Below are positions 1 through 12,044 of a stretch of DNA of 64,000 nt, in pieces (position 1 is the stretch's first letter; each line of letters starts with the position of its first letter). The stretch comes from Oncomelania hupensis (taxonomy: Eukaryota > Mollusca > Gastropoda > Littorinimorpha > Pomatiopsidae). The position numbers and the translations under genes were made by a program. Under the pieces are notes generated by a model. It was not told the DNA's origin. It worked only from the letters and a program-made list of their open reading frames with translations, and searched no databases. The stretch is from the NCBI GenBank assembly GCA_036898135.1, contig CM072527.1, forward strand, positions 36,216,213 to 36,280,212, read 5' to 3'.

Positions 1-642
1 TAAGTTGCCATGAATTTGGAGCAGGGGTGTTCTGAAGTTTAATGCGAAGCCAACCCACATCATGACATATCCACCACCAAAGCGGTCATGCTCGCGCACC
101 GTCGCATCAGCAAAACGCTCCCGTGGACGCCTCCAAACATTCACTTGACGGTCGTTGAAAGACAAGGAGAACCGAGACTCGTCTGTAAAGAGCACCCTTG
201 ACCAATGTTGCCTAGTCCACACCAAATGACGCCGAGCCCAGGCCAAACGCGCTGCACGGTGAGCTGGGATGAGCAAAGGCCGTACTGCTGGTCGTCTTGA
301 TCGCAGGTTTGCCTCGTGTAGACGGTTGCGAATTGTCTGGTCGCTGACATTAACATTGCTGGCTGCGTGAAGCTGTCTTCTGATGGTGTTTGCTGTAGCG
401 GACCTCATCCTCAGAGCTGACAGGGTGATGAAATGGTCTTGTCTTGCAGTGGTAACGCGGGGGCGTCCGGACCTTCTTGGTTCTTGGACGCTTCCAGTGT
501 TGTTAAAGCGCTCCCACAGCCTTTGGACAACGGAGTGGGACACTCCCAGCCGCCTGCCAACTTCTCTCACCCCCACCCCTTCCTGAAGCCATGCAATAGC
601 TCTGCCTCTATCCGCATCAGTCAATCGTCGCCTTGGGGGCAT
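1..642 (-). CDS. Tc1-like transposase, N-terminal 214 codons (runs off window)
   Basis: A single uninterrupted reading frame starts at the ATG at 642-640 and is still open at base 1. It encodes a cut-and-paste transposase of the Tc1 branch of Tc1/mariner. Residues 1-60 form the first helix-turn-helix, opening MPPRRRLTDADRGRAI and containing the GRRLGVSHSVVQRLW recognition helix. A second DNA-binding helix-turn-helix spans about 60-115. The catalytic core begins with the LFTDESRFSL motif, where D154 would be the first metal-binding aspartate; the later D and E lie outside the window. The Tc1 signature GGGYVMMW is at 189-196. No stop or frameshift is seen, so this copy could be recent. The protein normally runs to about 340 residues. 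Family is certain; activity cannot be judged from a partial copy. Confidence 0.9.
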   Translation of the reverse strand, partial: MPPRRRLTDADRGRAIAWLQEGVGVREVGRRLGVSHSVVQRLWERFNNTGSVQEPRRSGRPRVTTARQDHFITLSALRMRSATANTIRRQLHAASNVNVSDQTIRNRLHEANLRSRRPAVRPLLIPAHRAARLAWARRHLVWTRQHWSRVLFTDESRFSLSFNDRQVNVWRRPRERFADATVREHDRFGGGYVMMWVGFALNFRTPLLQIHGNL

Positions 643-1003
643 GGTTAGAAAAGCAGCAAAAGCGCTGCCATTCATACCCAGAAAAAAGCGCCGATTGTTG
701 AACTGAACACACAAAATGCAAGCCTTTCGCGTGCAAATCACTTTTTAATGTTGAAAATTTGCTTTATTAGCAAGACAACAGTAAATTAGGTTGTTTTTTT
801 GTAAACATTGGGTTTGTTTCTCAACTCAGTGCAGAAAGTTCAAAACTCACACATGTGATTACTTGTCAGAATAAGATTGTCTTGAATGTTACTGTACAGG
901 ATAAGTTTTAAAATAAGCAATATAAGCGATATTATTGATAGCAGCAAAAAATAATTAAACTAAATGAAATATGAGAGTGGCCGTTCAATTATTTTGAGTA
1001 GTA
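1..1003 (-). mobile_element. Tc1-like DNA transposon, right end
   Basis: This is the 5' side of a Tc1 element reading leftward. Its terminus on the minus strand begins near 1003 with TACTACTCAAAATAATTG, a typical Tc1 inverted-repeat start. The boundary is supported by the paralogous DNA near 57573, where the flanking sequence is continuous and has a single TA dinucleotide. Homology between the two copies begins at the TA at 1004-1005 and continues to the right, so the element sits on a TA target in the intron between exons 2 and 3 of paralogue 1. The other terminus is outside the window. Confidence 0.8.
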
Positions 1004-1400
1004 TACTCTATTACAATTATTGTGTTTGTTTATATCCAGCATTGTTCCCCATTCTTCAGTACACCCTGAATAATCAAGATCAATATTAAAACAGTACAAA
1101 ATCTGAGTCATAATATCAGGCAGAGCCGATTGTGTCTATGGTCAAAGGGAAACAGTTCAACTGGTGAAGATACACACAACCCTCTATACATGTGTACCTC
1201 AGTCAGGGCAATGTAGATTTTTTATGAGTTCAAGGCAGTGTAAGGTTTTAGCCAACAGAAAATGAAATGAGTTGGACGCTCTGTCTCAGGACAGAAAAAC
1301 AAATATTTCCTTTACCCCAGTCCTTGCCTCCACCCCACCCCTTTCTCATACCTCGTCCTCCTTAGAGCAGTTATTGGTAAATAACTCATTGAGTCCTTAC

Positions 1401-2758
1401 CCGTTGTAGAGGGCGACACTGATCTTGCGGCGGTGTAGTTGTTGAAGGTGCAGTTATTGTTGACCACCGTGTTGTTGTTCACTTTAGGTTTGTGGGTGAA
1501 CTTCAGGGTGCCGATGTTGTTGTTGATAGTGTCAGCGATGTTGGTGGGACAGTTCTCGGTGTTGGTGATGTTCACTTGCGTGTGATGGCCTGTACGAGGT
1601 AACACACTGATTGAATAAAGAGTGAAGTCTTTTTGCACGTTTCAGGCGTTTTTGTTCCGTTCAGTGGTTTAAAAAAAAAAGATTTGTTACACATAGGTAC
1701 ATGAAAAAGCACAAAAAATAAATGATGTTTTTAAAAGTTGAAAGTACAAAAATCTACCAAAAGGAGAATTTATCAAAAACAACTCCTTTAATGTTGAACT
1801 ATGGTATTTGGGGAAAAAGGTGATCAACAGAATTTTCATCCGCATGGAGAATATTTTGCACACCATGAATTTGTTCTTATTGTAAAACATAACTTGGGTA
1901 AGTTCCACGCTGTTTGTTTACAACTGTGTACAAATACAAATGTGTAATATGTTTCAGAACAAAATATGACATCACAATATTATATTCTATAGTAAAACTG
2001 TAAAAGAGCGATCCCTACATTATGACTGTTGACTTAAGAAAGAAATCAAATTATGACAACTTAACAGTTTGATACCAGTGTTGATTAATGAGAGAACTAA
2101 TAGTACTGACGGGATGGTAAAATATAACAGGTCTGATACATATTAATAATGATGTTGATGTGAAAAATTACTGACACTAGCTGGATTGAGCAAAAGTATA
2201 ACTGCATCATCTGATATAATGTTAATGATGTTGATATAAAATATACAGCTACTTACCGGCTGTCAAAAGATGATAGCTTTATGATCTGATATAATGATAA
2301 TGATGTTGATGTGAAATCTTCAGCCATTGTCCTGCTGTGAAAAGATGATAGCTTTATGATCTGATATGGTGATAATGATGTTGATAGTAAAAACTAAAGC
2401 TACTGATCGACTGTCAAAAGATAGCAGCTTTATGATTTGATATAGTGATGTGATCTTGATTTGAAATCTTCAACTACTGACCAGCTGTCGAAGATAATAG
2501 CTTTATGGTCTGATAATTAACGTGATGATGTAGAATCTTCAGCTACTGACCGGGTGGCAGCATTAATGTGGAATGAAGAGGAGCCATGGCTACAGCGAGG
2601 CTGCCCTCCACCATCTCTCTGTCACCACCTCCATCCCCACTCCCTCCTTCATCCTGCTGCCGGCTGACGACATCTTGTACAGCTTCAGCAGTTGATGCTC
2701 TGACGTCAGTGGTGGAGGTGTCATCAACATCAGAACAACTGTCGTCAGCTTCACTCAT
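1401..2758 (-). CDS. STAND-like/ankyrin gene, paralogue 1: 5' coding exons
   Basis: Two minus-strand exons are nearly identical to those of the gene at 53529-60763. Exon 1 is 2551-2782, with an AG acceptor, an ATG at 2758-2756 ([13 protein letters not shown]...) and a GTCAGT donor. Exon 2 is 1401-1589, with AG acceptor and GTAAGG donor, and encodes an Asn-rich stretch starting [13 protein letters not shown]. Phases match: exon 1 ends and exon 2 begins in phase 1, and exon 2 ends in phase 1. The protein differs from paralogue 2 at only a few residues, for example D for G in the acidic tract and F for Y in CTFNN. Exon 3 (STAND-like domain plus ankyrin repeats) would lie left of the Tc1 element, outside the window, so intactness is unknown. 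Confidence 0.75.
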
Positions 2759-2883
2759 CTTCTCCTGTATTTTTTCTAAAAGCTGAACAGTAAGAAACAA
2801 AGTTTATAGATTAATGACATCATCCATTGAAAAACAAACAATAAGTAAATCTATTGAATGATTAATCAACAACACAATAAGTA

Positions 2884-3147
2884 AAACGGAAACTCCGATG
2901 GTATGGCCACGTCACCAGATCATCAGGCCTTGCAAAGACCATTCTGCAAGGCACAGTGCAAGGAGGTAGAAAAAGAGGGAGACCGAAAAAGAGGTGGGAG
3001 GACAACATTCGAGAATGGACTGGTTTGACATTGAGCGAAGCCATCAGGGCTGCTGAGGACAGAGAAAGATGGAGTATGCTGATTAAACGATCATCTGTGG
3101 TGCCCCTACGACCTCCGGGTTACGGGACAGGATAGGATAGGATAGGA
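2884..3147 (+). mobile_element. RTE retrotransposon 3' fragment, (GGATA)n tail
   Basis: Encodes the end of an RTE (BovB-like) reverse transcriptase, with motifs [18 protein letters not shown] and [16 protein letters not shown], then a stop and a GGATA-repeat tail. It is 5'-truncated. The same fragment sits at the same place in the paralogous block (60864-61121), so it inserted before the duplication. Confidence 0.9.
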
Positions 3148-3904
3148 CAATAAGAAAAACTCTAATAAACATGATCAAAATTATTGATGCTGCTTCTGCT
3201 GCTGATGTGATTGATTGATTGATTGTTGCTTTAGGTCCAGCGGACTCTTCCGAGCCAAATCAGGACCGGACAACCCCCAATCCGCATAAAAGATCTGCCG
3301 AAACAACCCTAGTGGGAAAATTGGATGCCCTCCACCGGCCAGTCACTTTACAATAAAGACATCCCACGCAGGGGACGGCTGAGGCTTTACCCCAACTACT
3401 CGAACCCCCGGTTACAAAAACAAAATAGAATACAAACATCATTATAAATCATCAACAAAACACATACATATAAAATGCCTATAGTGCTAAATAATAACAT
3501 CATAGGAAGCCCTAGTGACCACCCGGCAGAAAGCGTCCAACACTCCCAAGCTGATCCAACAGACCTCATACACAAACAAGGAGTCTTGTCCAGGAAGAGT
3601 TTTCAAGAAAAAAGGTAGGTCATTAATCTAGCGAAGAAGAAGATAGTATAGCAGAGTGATAGGACAGATCAGGAATGGGAAAGAGCAAATGAGGAAGACA
3701 GCGACAGTGGGAATTTAAAGCACTAAATTTCCAGAAAGTGGGGATACTATTTATACTGAAACCCCCGGCACTCCAACGGGGGGACTGTTGCCGCAGTGAA
3801 TCAGTCATGCCTATAAAGGCAAGACAGGTTTTCAACTGGGGCTTTCCTTTTACCCTTTATAGGTTAGAACAATCTACAGTGGCAAGATTGCTCATGACCC
3901 CAAG

Positions 3905-4216
3905 CACAGGCGGCGGAAGCTGCTCAGGATTGGGGGGGGGGGGGGGGCACACACATTATATTCACTGAGATCAGGGCCAGACCTGGGAGAAGTCGAGGGT
4001 GGGGGTGGGGGTTACAGATTCAGCGAAGGCGCGAAGCGCCGAGCCTTCTAGGGGGGACCGGGGGCATGCTCCCCCGGAAATTTTTTTTTTCAAGGATGCA
4101 AAATGGTGCAATCTGAACCTTGAAAAAGCCATCTGTGATGGTCTGAGACTTTGAGCTTTTTGAACAATTGAACTGACAAACTCTGGGGTACAAAAATTAT
4201 CCTCTGCCCCTCCCTT

Positions 4217-4305
<89 letters not shown>

Positions 4306-5534
4306 TTATTTATCAGCAGAGATGTTTTGTATACTATTATTATTCACTACTTTTTGTTGATCGTTAACGGTATAAAGCTTTACCTTATAGTTTATGAACA
4401 TCACCGCCCTGCTTTCACTTAATTCAGTCTTGCTGCACTAGGTTCCTCGGCATTAGTACCATTTGTGAATTGTATCTTCTGGCAAAACAGTTCACTGCCT
4501 CTTTGAAGTCAATATCAACATCCCTGTGAACTTTCAGTAAAGCAAGTCCATTTAGTCTCTGTTGCCCCATTGTAGAGCGCAGGTAGTTTTTCAGGTTGCG
4601 CAACTGACTGTTTGAACGCTCACACTCGGCAGTAGTGACAGGTAGGGTGCAAAGGTTCTAAAGCATGATGAACAGGTTGGGATAAAAAAAAAATCCCTGT
4701 CACAATGTTTCAGTGCTTCTGATGCCGTGGATGGGATGATAGCTGTCGCATTCTCAGCAGCACTTTGCCATTTGCAAACCCACCGTTGGTATTCTGCATC
4801 AGGGTAGCGTTGTCTGGTAGGTCAGACTCCCCCAACATTGCCAGCATCACCCCTTCTGGAACCTGCATGAAACCATCCTGGTTGTCTATTAAAGTGCTAG
4901 GCACCAGACATAGACCATCAACTGCTAGACCAGCATTTTTGAACCTCGAGTCCAATTCGGTTGACAGGTGTTCCAAGAAAGGAATGGCAATGCTAATCTT
5001 GAAATATTCTTCTGGAGTGGCCGCAGGTTGGTTGTCACTGAGAGTCTGTCGGGATGCTTGACGAGGAACAATAACACCAGTTGTCAAAGCATTTGCCATT
5101 TTGCTGACTTCTTCACTTGTAGTCGAGAAAATTGCTGATATTGAAAACGGTAGACTGTAAAAACTGACAGCAAATTAAAGTTTTCAAAACGCGACTGTGA
5201 CGTGCACGATGTCGAAAACTGTCGGTCACTTTGATCTAAGGCTAACGATTATGACGCGTCGACAGGAAATGATGACGAAGGGACGAACTTCTCTCACTGA
5301 TCAGAGGGTGATGATGATGATTATGATGATAAACACTTGTACTGCTTGATTCCATTTGAAGAAAAAAAATCCTTTGCTGCCCTGGCAAAAAAAAAAAAAC
5401 AAAAAAAAAAAACGAAACACTACTCATTATTGGAGGGGGCAATATATAAGGCTGCCCCCTCCAACATTTTTCTAGGGGGGGGGGGGGGGGCATGGCCCTC
5501 CTGCCCCCCCCCCCCCCTGCTTCCGCTGCCTGTG
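3905..5534 (-). mobile_element. hAT-like DNA transposon with 5-bp target duplication
   Basis: The imperfect inverted ends CACAGGCGGCGGAAGC (3905-3920) and GCTTCCGCTGCCTGTG (5519-5534) are flanked by direct CCAAG repeats (3900-3904, 5535-5539). The related retroposon at 40305-40311 shows the uninterrupted target. Inside are G/C homopolymers, a (CA)n microsatellite (about 4218-4303) and a decayed hAT transposase. hAT elements usually duplicate 8 bp; 5 bp has been reported for some hAT subgroups, as I recall. Confidence 0.65.
4430..5099 (-). pseudogene. hAT transposase fragment (ZMYM/ZNF862-like)
   Basis: Reading leftward, 5099-4710 encodes 129 residues of the catalytic-domain C-terminal half, including a TPEEYFKISIAIPFLEHL stretch typical of transposases related to ZMYM1 and the 52-kDa PKR-inhibitor repressor. 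After a short disrupted segment the frame resumes at about 4660 with the hAT dimerisation motif: LPVTTAECERSNSQLRNLKN, then LNGLALLKVHRDVDID. No N-terminal zinc finger or first catalytic aspartate was found, so this is a truncated, inactive copy. The family call rests on the dimerisation motif, which is distinctive. Confidence 0.8.
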
Positions 5535-6146
5535 CCAAGGGGTGCAGATGTGATGATCATGATGATGTGATGATAATGATGATGTGATGATTATGAAAAT
5601 ACATGATAATGATGGTTATCTTATAGTGCTAATACTCGATCCATGCTAACACATTGTGCTCAAGGTACATAGCAGAATGAAAATAAAGCAGTAAATACAA
5701 TTAAAGCAGAAAATAAAATTATCTTAAGCAATTGAGTAAATATCGTTGAGGAAATAGATGGGAATGTGCAGGTGGGACCTGTATTACTCTACAGTTTGGC
5801 AACCTGGAAGTGCAACAATCCACTAATTAGACAAACACTCATTAGATTAATCAGTCATTGAATAATTTAATATGTCACTGTTATTTCTATCATTAGGTAT
5901 TGAAGTCCAAGAAGTAGAAAGCAGTATATATTATGTACTAGTAACAGAAGTAGTATCATAGCATAGTATGGCAAAAAGGCTAGTAACAGCCTTTGCCCCT
6001 CTTAATAAGGGTCTCAGACCCAAACCCTTGGTTTCTGTGGCCTACCTTAGAACCTTTTTGCCTCCAAATTAGTGGAGTAGATGCTATCTTTATATAGCTT
6101 ATAAACACAGGTTTTGAACACACTAAAAGATGGTTCCAGATGTTTC

Positions 6147-6445
6147 TGTATAAATAGTATCCCCAGTTTCTGGAAATTTAGTGCTTTAAATTTCCACTGT
6201 CACCTTGTTTCTCCTTTGTTCTTCCTCATTCCTATTCTGTTCTATCAATCTACTATACTATCTTCTTCGTCACTAGAATATAGTCACCTACCTTTTTTCT
6301 TGAAAACTCTTCCAAAACTCCTTATTTGTGTGTAAGGTCTTTTGGGTCAGCTTGGAAATATTGGACGCTTTCTGCCTAATGGTCACTGGGGCTTCCTATG
6401 ATATTATTTAGCAATGTATAGGCAATTATTATAGGTAGCCTATGT
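6147..6445 (+). repeat. Old diverged copy of the 701-bp retroposon family
   Basis: Shares TATAAATAGTATCCCC and the following CTGGAAATTTAGTGCTTTAA with the minus-strand copies at 3212 and 39611, in the opposite orientation. It is present in both halves of the segmental duplication and so predates it. Confidence 0.6.
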
Positions 6446-6460
6446 GTTTTGTTGATATTT

Positions 6461-7362
6461 TATGCCCCTCGATCCAAATCCAGCTAAAAGAGGAATGTAA
6501 AGAGCGAAAAGGGGATTTAAAAAGCAAAAATGACGCGTAATAAGCAACAGGATTAAAAAAGAATTCAACTCATATCAAAATATGGTTTTGATGGGTACAT
6601 TGAATTGCATTTCACTGAGAAATCAGGATTACTTCCTGCCTTCTGCGGAGCAAACCGCAAAACTCCGCTATACTTTACGACGGACAGCAGACAGCTAGAA
6701 CGAACAACATACAACGTTGCAAGCTTAGATTGCAAGTGTTCCTTACCTTGTGAAAGTCAGGCAAATAGGAGCTATTCGTTGTTTCTGAAAGCGATAAACT
6801 TAATTTTTTTAAGTGTTCGGTGTTGTTATGTTGAAAATGGTGTCTGCCCTTTGGCGTATGAATACACAGTGCAAAATACAGCAAACATAACTGGTTTTGC
6901 TTTATGATTTCCATCTGTTTATTATATTATAATTATTATTGTAACTCTTCACCAATGGTTTTTGTATATTTAACATGAGAGCTATTGATTTAAAATGTAT
7001 GTCTCTGCATAATGAGCCATATTTTAATGCACTCTTTCTCGCTTTGGCCTTCTTAAGTTCTGCCAGTAGAATTATGTCATGTACAAATTAGTAAAGAATT
7101 AACTGATAATTCTTTTAAATAATGTCAACAATGTTATATCAAATTTCTAGCAATCGTTTTTGAGCATATTAAACAAATTAAAATATTTTTGAATTTAGAA
7201 CGCCGATCAGTTATCTCCAAATAATATTATATTTAAAACAAAGACTATAAAAGGCGTTATAAATGGGAATTCCCATTTCCTGCAAATAGCTCATCTACCG
7301 GGACGGCCTTGCAAGGACACACACATAGGCGCTCGAATTTGGATGTGAGAAGATTTGTTAGT
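6461..7362. other. Unassigned AT-rich DNA
   Basis: No coding pattern, splice-consistent exon or recognisable repeat was found. A 100-codon open frame at 6605-6907 has no recognisable motif and no supporting context. Confidence 0.4.
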
Positions 7363-7815
7363 TGGTTAGTTATTTCTCGCTTACAGGGTCCAGCGGACTG
7401 CAAAGAGCCGAATCAGGACCACAACTTGGTTGAAAGAGGATTCACCCCCTGGTCCGTATAAAAGATCAACTGAAACAACCCTAGTGGTAACACTGAAGGC
7501 ACCCCACCAGCCGGTCACTGTACAATTAAAGGCATCCCACGCAGGGGAAGCTGAGGCTATACTCGAATTTATCGAACCCCCGTTTACAAAAACAAAATAG
7601 AATATAAACATTATAAAATATCAACAAAACACATACATATAAAATGCCTACATTGCTAAATAATAACATCATAGGAAGCCCTAGTGACCATTGGGCAGAA
7701 AGGGACTAATATTTCCAAGCTGACCCAACAGACCTCACACACAGCTGAGGAGTTCTGGAAGAGTTTTCAAAAAAAAAAAGGTACGTGACTGGTCTAGTGA
7801 AGAAGAAGATAGCAT
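7363..7815 (-). repeat. 701-bp-family retroposon, partial diverged copy
   Basis: Contains the family landmarks CATCCCACGCAGGGG, CATATAAAATGCCTA and CATCATAGGAAGCCCTAGTG in order, more diverged than the copies at 3212 and 39611 and lacking the AATC tail. Confidence 0.7.
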
Positions 7816-7886
7816 GTGAGAAGAGCCCAAGCATGTTTGCACAGCTCTCTATATAGTCTATACTGTATAACATACTACTAAGTGTG

Positions 7887-7990
7887 CAGGGGCAGATTTT
7901 GGGGGTGTGCACTTGTGCACGTGCACACCCCCATGGCGGTCCAAAAAAAAATGGAAGGAGTAAAGGAGAAAAAAGAAGAGAAAAAATCTA
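7887..7990 (+). repeat. hAT-type terminal sequence (solo end)
   Basis: CAGGGGCAGATTTTGGGGG followed by a GTGCACGTGCAC core and an A-rich tract resembles the left end of the element at 62883. No matching right end was found nearby. Confidence 0.5.
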
Positions 7991-8095
7991 CTAATTCTTA
8001 CTCACCACACAGTTTCATATACAGTAGTAGACACATTACATGATGAAGCTATCCACTAATTCCATACCGGATCGGTCGTCGCCCGGCACAAGGAC

Positions 8096-8425
8096 TACAG
8101 CGCATGCAGCTCTAAGGGCAACAATGAAAGTGTACAACATCAGCCCTAAAATTATTGAAGTCATCAAAAGCGTGTATGACAAGACTACCAGTGCAGTCCT
8201 CCATAACAGCGTCATCGGGAACTGGTTCAGAACAACAATCGGTGTGCGTCAAGGATGCCTACTCTCTCCAACACTCCCATGGTATGGCCACGTCACCAGA
8301 TCATCAGGCCTTGCAAAGACCATTCTGCAAGGCACAGTGCAAGGAGGTAGAAGAAGAGGGAGACCGAAAAAGAGGTGGGAGGACAACATTCGAGAATGGA
8401 GTAGTTTGACACTGAGCGAAAAAAA
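8096..8425 (+). pseudogene. Internally deleted RTE reverse transcriptase fragment
   Basis: An RTE reverse-transcriptase segment ([12 protein letters not shown] to [12 protein letters not shown]) is joined directly to the C-terminal segment ([15 protein letters not shown] to NIREW). The FADD catalytic box and about 200 intervening codons are missing. It runs straight into a long (AT)n tract in place of the usual GGATA tail. Confidence 0.85.
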
Positions 8426-8426
8426 A

Positions 8427-9390
<964 letters not shown>

Positions 9391-12040
9391 ATCCTATCCT
9401 ATCCTATCCTATCCTATCCTGCCCCATAACCCGGAGGTCGTAGGGGCACCAAAGATGATCGTTTAACCAACATACTCCATTTTTCTCTGTCCTCAGCAGC
9501 CCTGGTGGCTTCGCTCAGTGTCAAACCAGTCCATTCTCGAATGTTGTCCTCCCACCTCATTTTCGGTCTCCCTCTTCTTCTACCTCCTTGCACTGTGCCT
9601 TGCAGAATGGTCTTTGCAAGGCCTGATGATCTTGTGACGTGGCCATACCATCGGAGTTTCCGTTTCTTCACCACTGTGAGCAGGTCATCGTGTTGTCCAA
9701 TGGCTTGTGTGATGGTTTTTCGGACTTCGTCGTTGGTGATGTGTTGGGTATTTGAAATGCCCAGAAGTCTTCTGTACCACCTCATCTCCATGCCTTGTAT
9801 TCTTCGTTGTAGATCTGCTGTGAGGGTCCATGCTTCGCAAGAATATAGGAAGATGGAGATGACAAGGGAGCGCAGCAGTCTTACTTTGGAATGTAGACTG
9901 ATGGTCCTGTCTTTCCAAATGGGCTTTAACCTTGTCAGAGCAGCAGTTTGTGCGATCCTGGAGAGGACTTCCTGTCGGGACCCATTGTCTGACACAATGG
10001 CTCCCAAATATTTGAAGCTATGCGCTGTGTTCAGGGATCGGCCTTGGACTTTGATGTCCGTGTTGATGCCATTGGAGTTGTTGGTCATCATTTTGGTCTT
10101 CTCCGCACTTATTTCCATTCCATAGGCTCTGGAGGTGGTTTGAAGCCTCTGTAATAGTTGTTCAAGTTCTTGTTCCTCTCCAGACAATCCATCAATGTCA
10201 TCCGCAAAACGAAGATTGGAGATTGCTCTACCTCTTATGCTGACTGTGCCTTCGTGATCTGCAAGAGCATCTGACATTAGGCGCTCTAGGAAGATGTTGA
10301 AGAGTGTTGGAGAGAGTAGGCATCCTTGACGCACACCGATTGTTGTTCTGAACCAGTTTCCCATGACGCTGTTATGGAGCACTGCACTGGTAGCCTTGTA
10401 ATATAGGCTTTTGATGACTTCAATAATGTTAGGGCTGATGTTGTACACTTTCATTGTTGCCCATGGAGCTGCATGCCAGACTCGGTCAAACGCCTTCTTG
10501 AAGTCTAGGAACACATGATATAGATGCTGTTGGTGCTGTAGGTATTTCTCACAGATTATTCTGAGGTTGAAAATCTGTTCAGTAGTACTTCGCCCTGCCC
10601 TGAATCCTGCTTGTTCTTCAGCTATGTTCAGCTTGGGGTTTCAACCAGTTGAGTATTATTTTCAGGAGGACCTTGCTGGAATGGCTGATGAGGCTGATGG
10701 TGCGGTAATTTTCACACTCCTGAAGGTTACCTTTTTTTGGGAAGAGTGATGACAAGCGACTGGGTCCATGGTGTAGGCCACTCCCAACTCTGCCAGATCT
10801 TGTTACAGATAATGGTGAGAGCATCAATCATCGCTTCTCCTCCTGCTTGTAGCAATTCCGCGGGAATTGTGTCCACTCCCGCTGACTTCCCTTTCTTCAG
10901 CGATTGCACTGCTGCCTCAACTTCTTCCCGGAGAATTGGGAGGATTTCTTCTTCTCTGTTCTCGGGACATGCTAGAACTGCTGGGTCTCCATTTGATGTA
11001 TGGTTGAACTTGTAAAGGTCAGAGCAGTATTCGGTCCATCTGTCCAAGAATTCTTGTTCTTCTGTAAGGCATATTATATTGCCAGACTTGCTTTGGATCG
11101 TGGAGACCTTGGGCTGTTTAACACTTGTCAGCCGCTTCACAGTCTGGTAGGCCTTCTTGCTTTTGTTCTTGTTCAGACTGTTCTCTATTTCCTGGCATTG
11201 ATCTTCTATCCAGTTCTCCTTTGCTGTGCGCATGCCTTTTCGGATGTCATTGTTGATTTTTTCGGTAGACATCAGCTCCCTGAGAGGTGTTTTTTTTCTT
11301 TTTCTTTTTTTTTTAATCTCTTTTCGTTTATGACACAGATCCAAAAGTTCAGGTGTGATCCACAGCTTCTTATTTGGTCGGTGCTTGCCAAGGATCTCAG
11401 TGGCGGCATCTGTCACAGCTGAGTTGAAGATGGTGGTCATGGTGTTGACATCTACTTCACCAGCCCCCAAAATGAGCAGTGGTGCAAATTTCCTTCAATT
11501 GTGGCCTGAAATAGTTCTGCCACCTCCGGGTCTTGCAGTTTGTCTAGGTCGAACTTCAGTCTAGTGCACTTTGATGTATTTACTCTCTTCGAGTGGAGCC
11601 GGATAGACATCATCACGAGATCGTGGTCGCTTCCGATGTCTGCTCCTGGAAACGTGCGTGTCCTGCCAATGGTGATGCTTGATCTGAAGCGTTTCTCGAC
11701 CATGATGTAGTCGATCTGGTTGTGATGCACCCCGCCGGGACTGTGCCATGTCCATCGTTTGGAGTTTTTGTGGAGACCAAGCGTGTTTGCCAGTATCAGA
11801 TTGTTGTATGGCAAACTCCAAGAGTCTCAGACCCCTGTCATTTGTCTCGTCGTTGCAGTGGGGTCCACATGTGTCTCCCCAGTTGTGGTGCGCATCTTGG
11901 CCAACCTTGGCATTCCAGTCGCCTTCCACTATGACTATGTCCTTCTTCGGCACTTGGTCAAGGACAGCCTGTTGATTTTCATAGAAATCCTCCACTTCGC
12001 TGTCGTCATAGTCTGCTGTTGGGGCATAGGCTTGGATGAT
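9391..12040 (-). mobile_element. RTE (BovB-like) retrotransposon, 5'-truncated
   Basis: Reads leftward from inside the endonuclease domain to a (TATCC)n tail at 9391-9420, the complement of the GGATA tails seen elsewhere. It is the longest RTE copy in the window. Its 5' end abuts a second RTE copy in the opposite orientation (12045-13911), giving a head-to-head pair. Confidence 0.92.
9414..12037 (-). pseudogene. RTE endonuclease-reverse transcriptase, frameshifted
   Basis: In order: the apurinic-type endonuclease C-terminal part (GDWNAKVGQDAHHNWGD near 11920, HHNQIDYIMVEKRF, and GSDHDLVMM with the catalytic SDH); a linker with KKGKSAGVDTIPAELLQAG; and reverse transcriptase with [31 protein letters not shown] and the catalytic NLRFADDIDGL; then the RTE C-terminal region ending PLRPPGYG. 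The frame changes near 11810, 11470 and 10730-10515, so no full-length protein can be made. The last 366 codons (10514-9414) are uninterrupted. An intact RTE ORF is roughly 1,000 codons; the endonuclease N-terminus is absent. Confidence 0.9.
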
Positions 12041-12044
12041 GGTA

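Larger units (their letters stand above)
3212..5546 (-). mobile_element. 701-bp-family retroposon with (AATC)n tail, split by a hAT element
   Basis: Matches the complete copy at 39611-40311. Read on the minus strand it ends in repeated AATC after CTAAAGCAAC, and it is flanked by the duplication GATGTGAT at 3204-3211 and 5547-5554; the paralogous site near 61180 has this once. No long reading frame is conserved, so it is a SINE-like or non-autonomous LINE product. A hAT element (3905-5534) interrupts it near its 5' end. Confidence 0.75.
1004..6460. repeat. Segmental duplication, copy 1 (partner 57573-62095)
   Basis: Bases 1004-3200 and 5551-6460 align collinearly and in the same orientation with 57573-62095 at high identity. 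The block holds the 5' exons of the STAND-like/ankyrin gene, its intron, an RTE 3' fragment and upstream non-coding DNA. Copy 1 carries a private insertion at about 3204-5554 and the Tc1 element at its left edge; copy 2 carries a private Helitron. Homology fades at about 6460, where both copies share TGTGTTTTGTTGATATTTTA and then diverge. Confidence 0.9.

Noticed and set aside
1312..1638. Treating the 108-codon minus-strand frame at 1638-1312 as a stand-alone gene.
   Set aside because: Its coding part is one exon bounded by an AG acceptor and a GTAAGG donor; the ends of the frame are intronic.
4765..5061. 98-codon plus-strand frame.
   Set aside because: Antisense of the hAT transposase fragment.
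6605..6907. 100-codon open frame as a small secreted protein.
   Set aside because: No signal peptide, motif, splice context or duplicated counterpart.
9505..10125. A 206-codon plus-strand open frame.
   Set aside because: It is the antisense shadow of the RTE reverse transcriptase on the minus strand.
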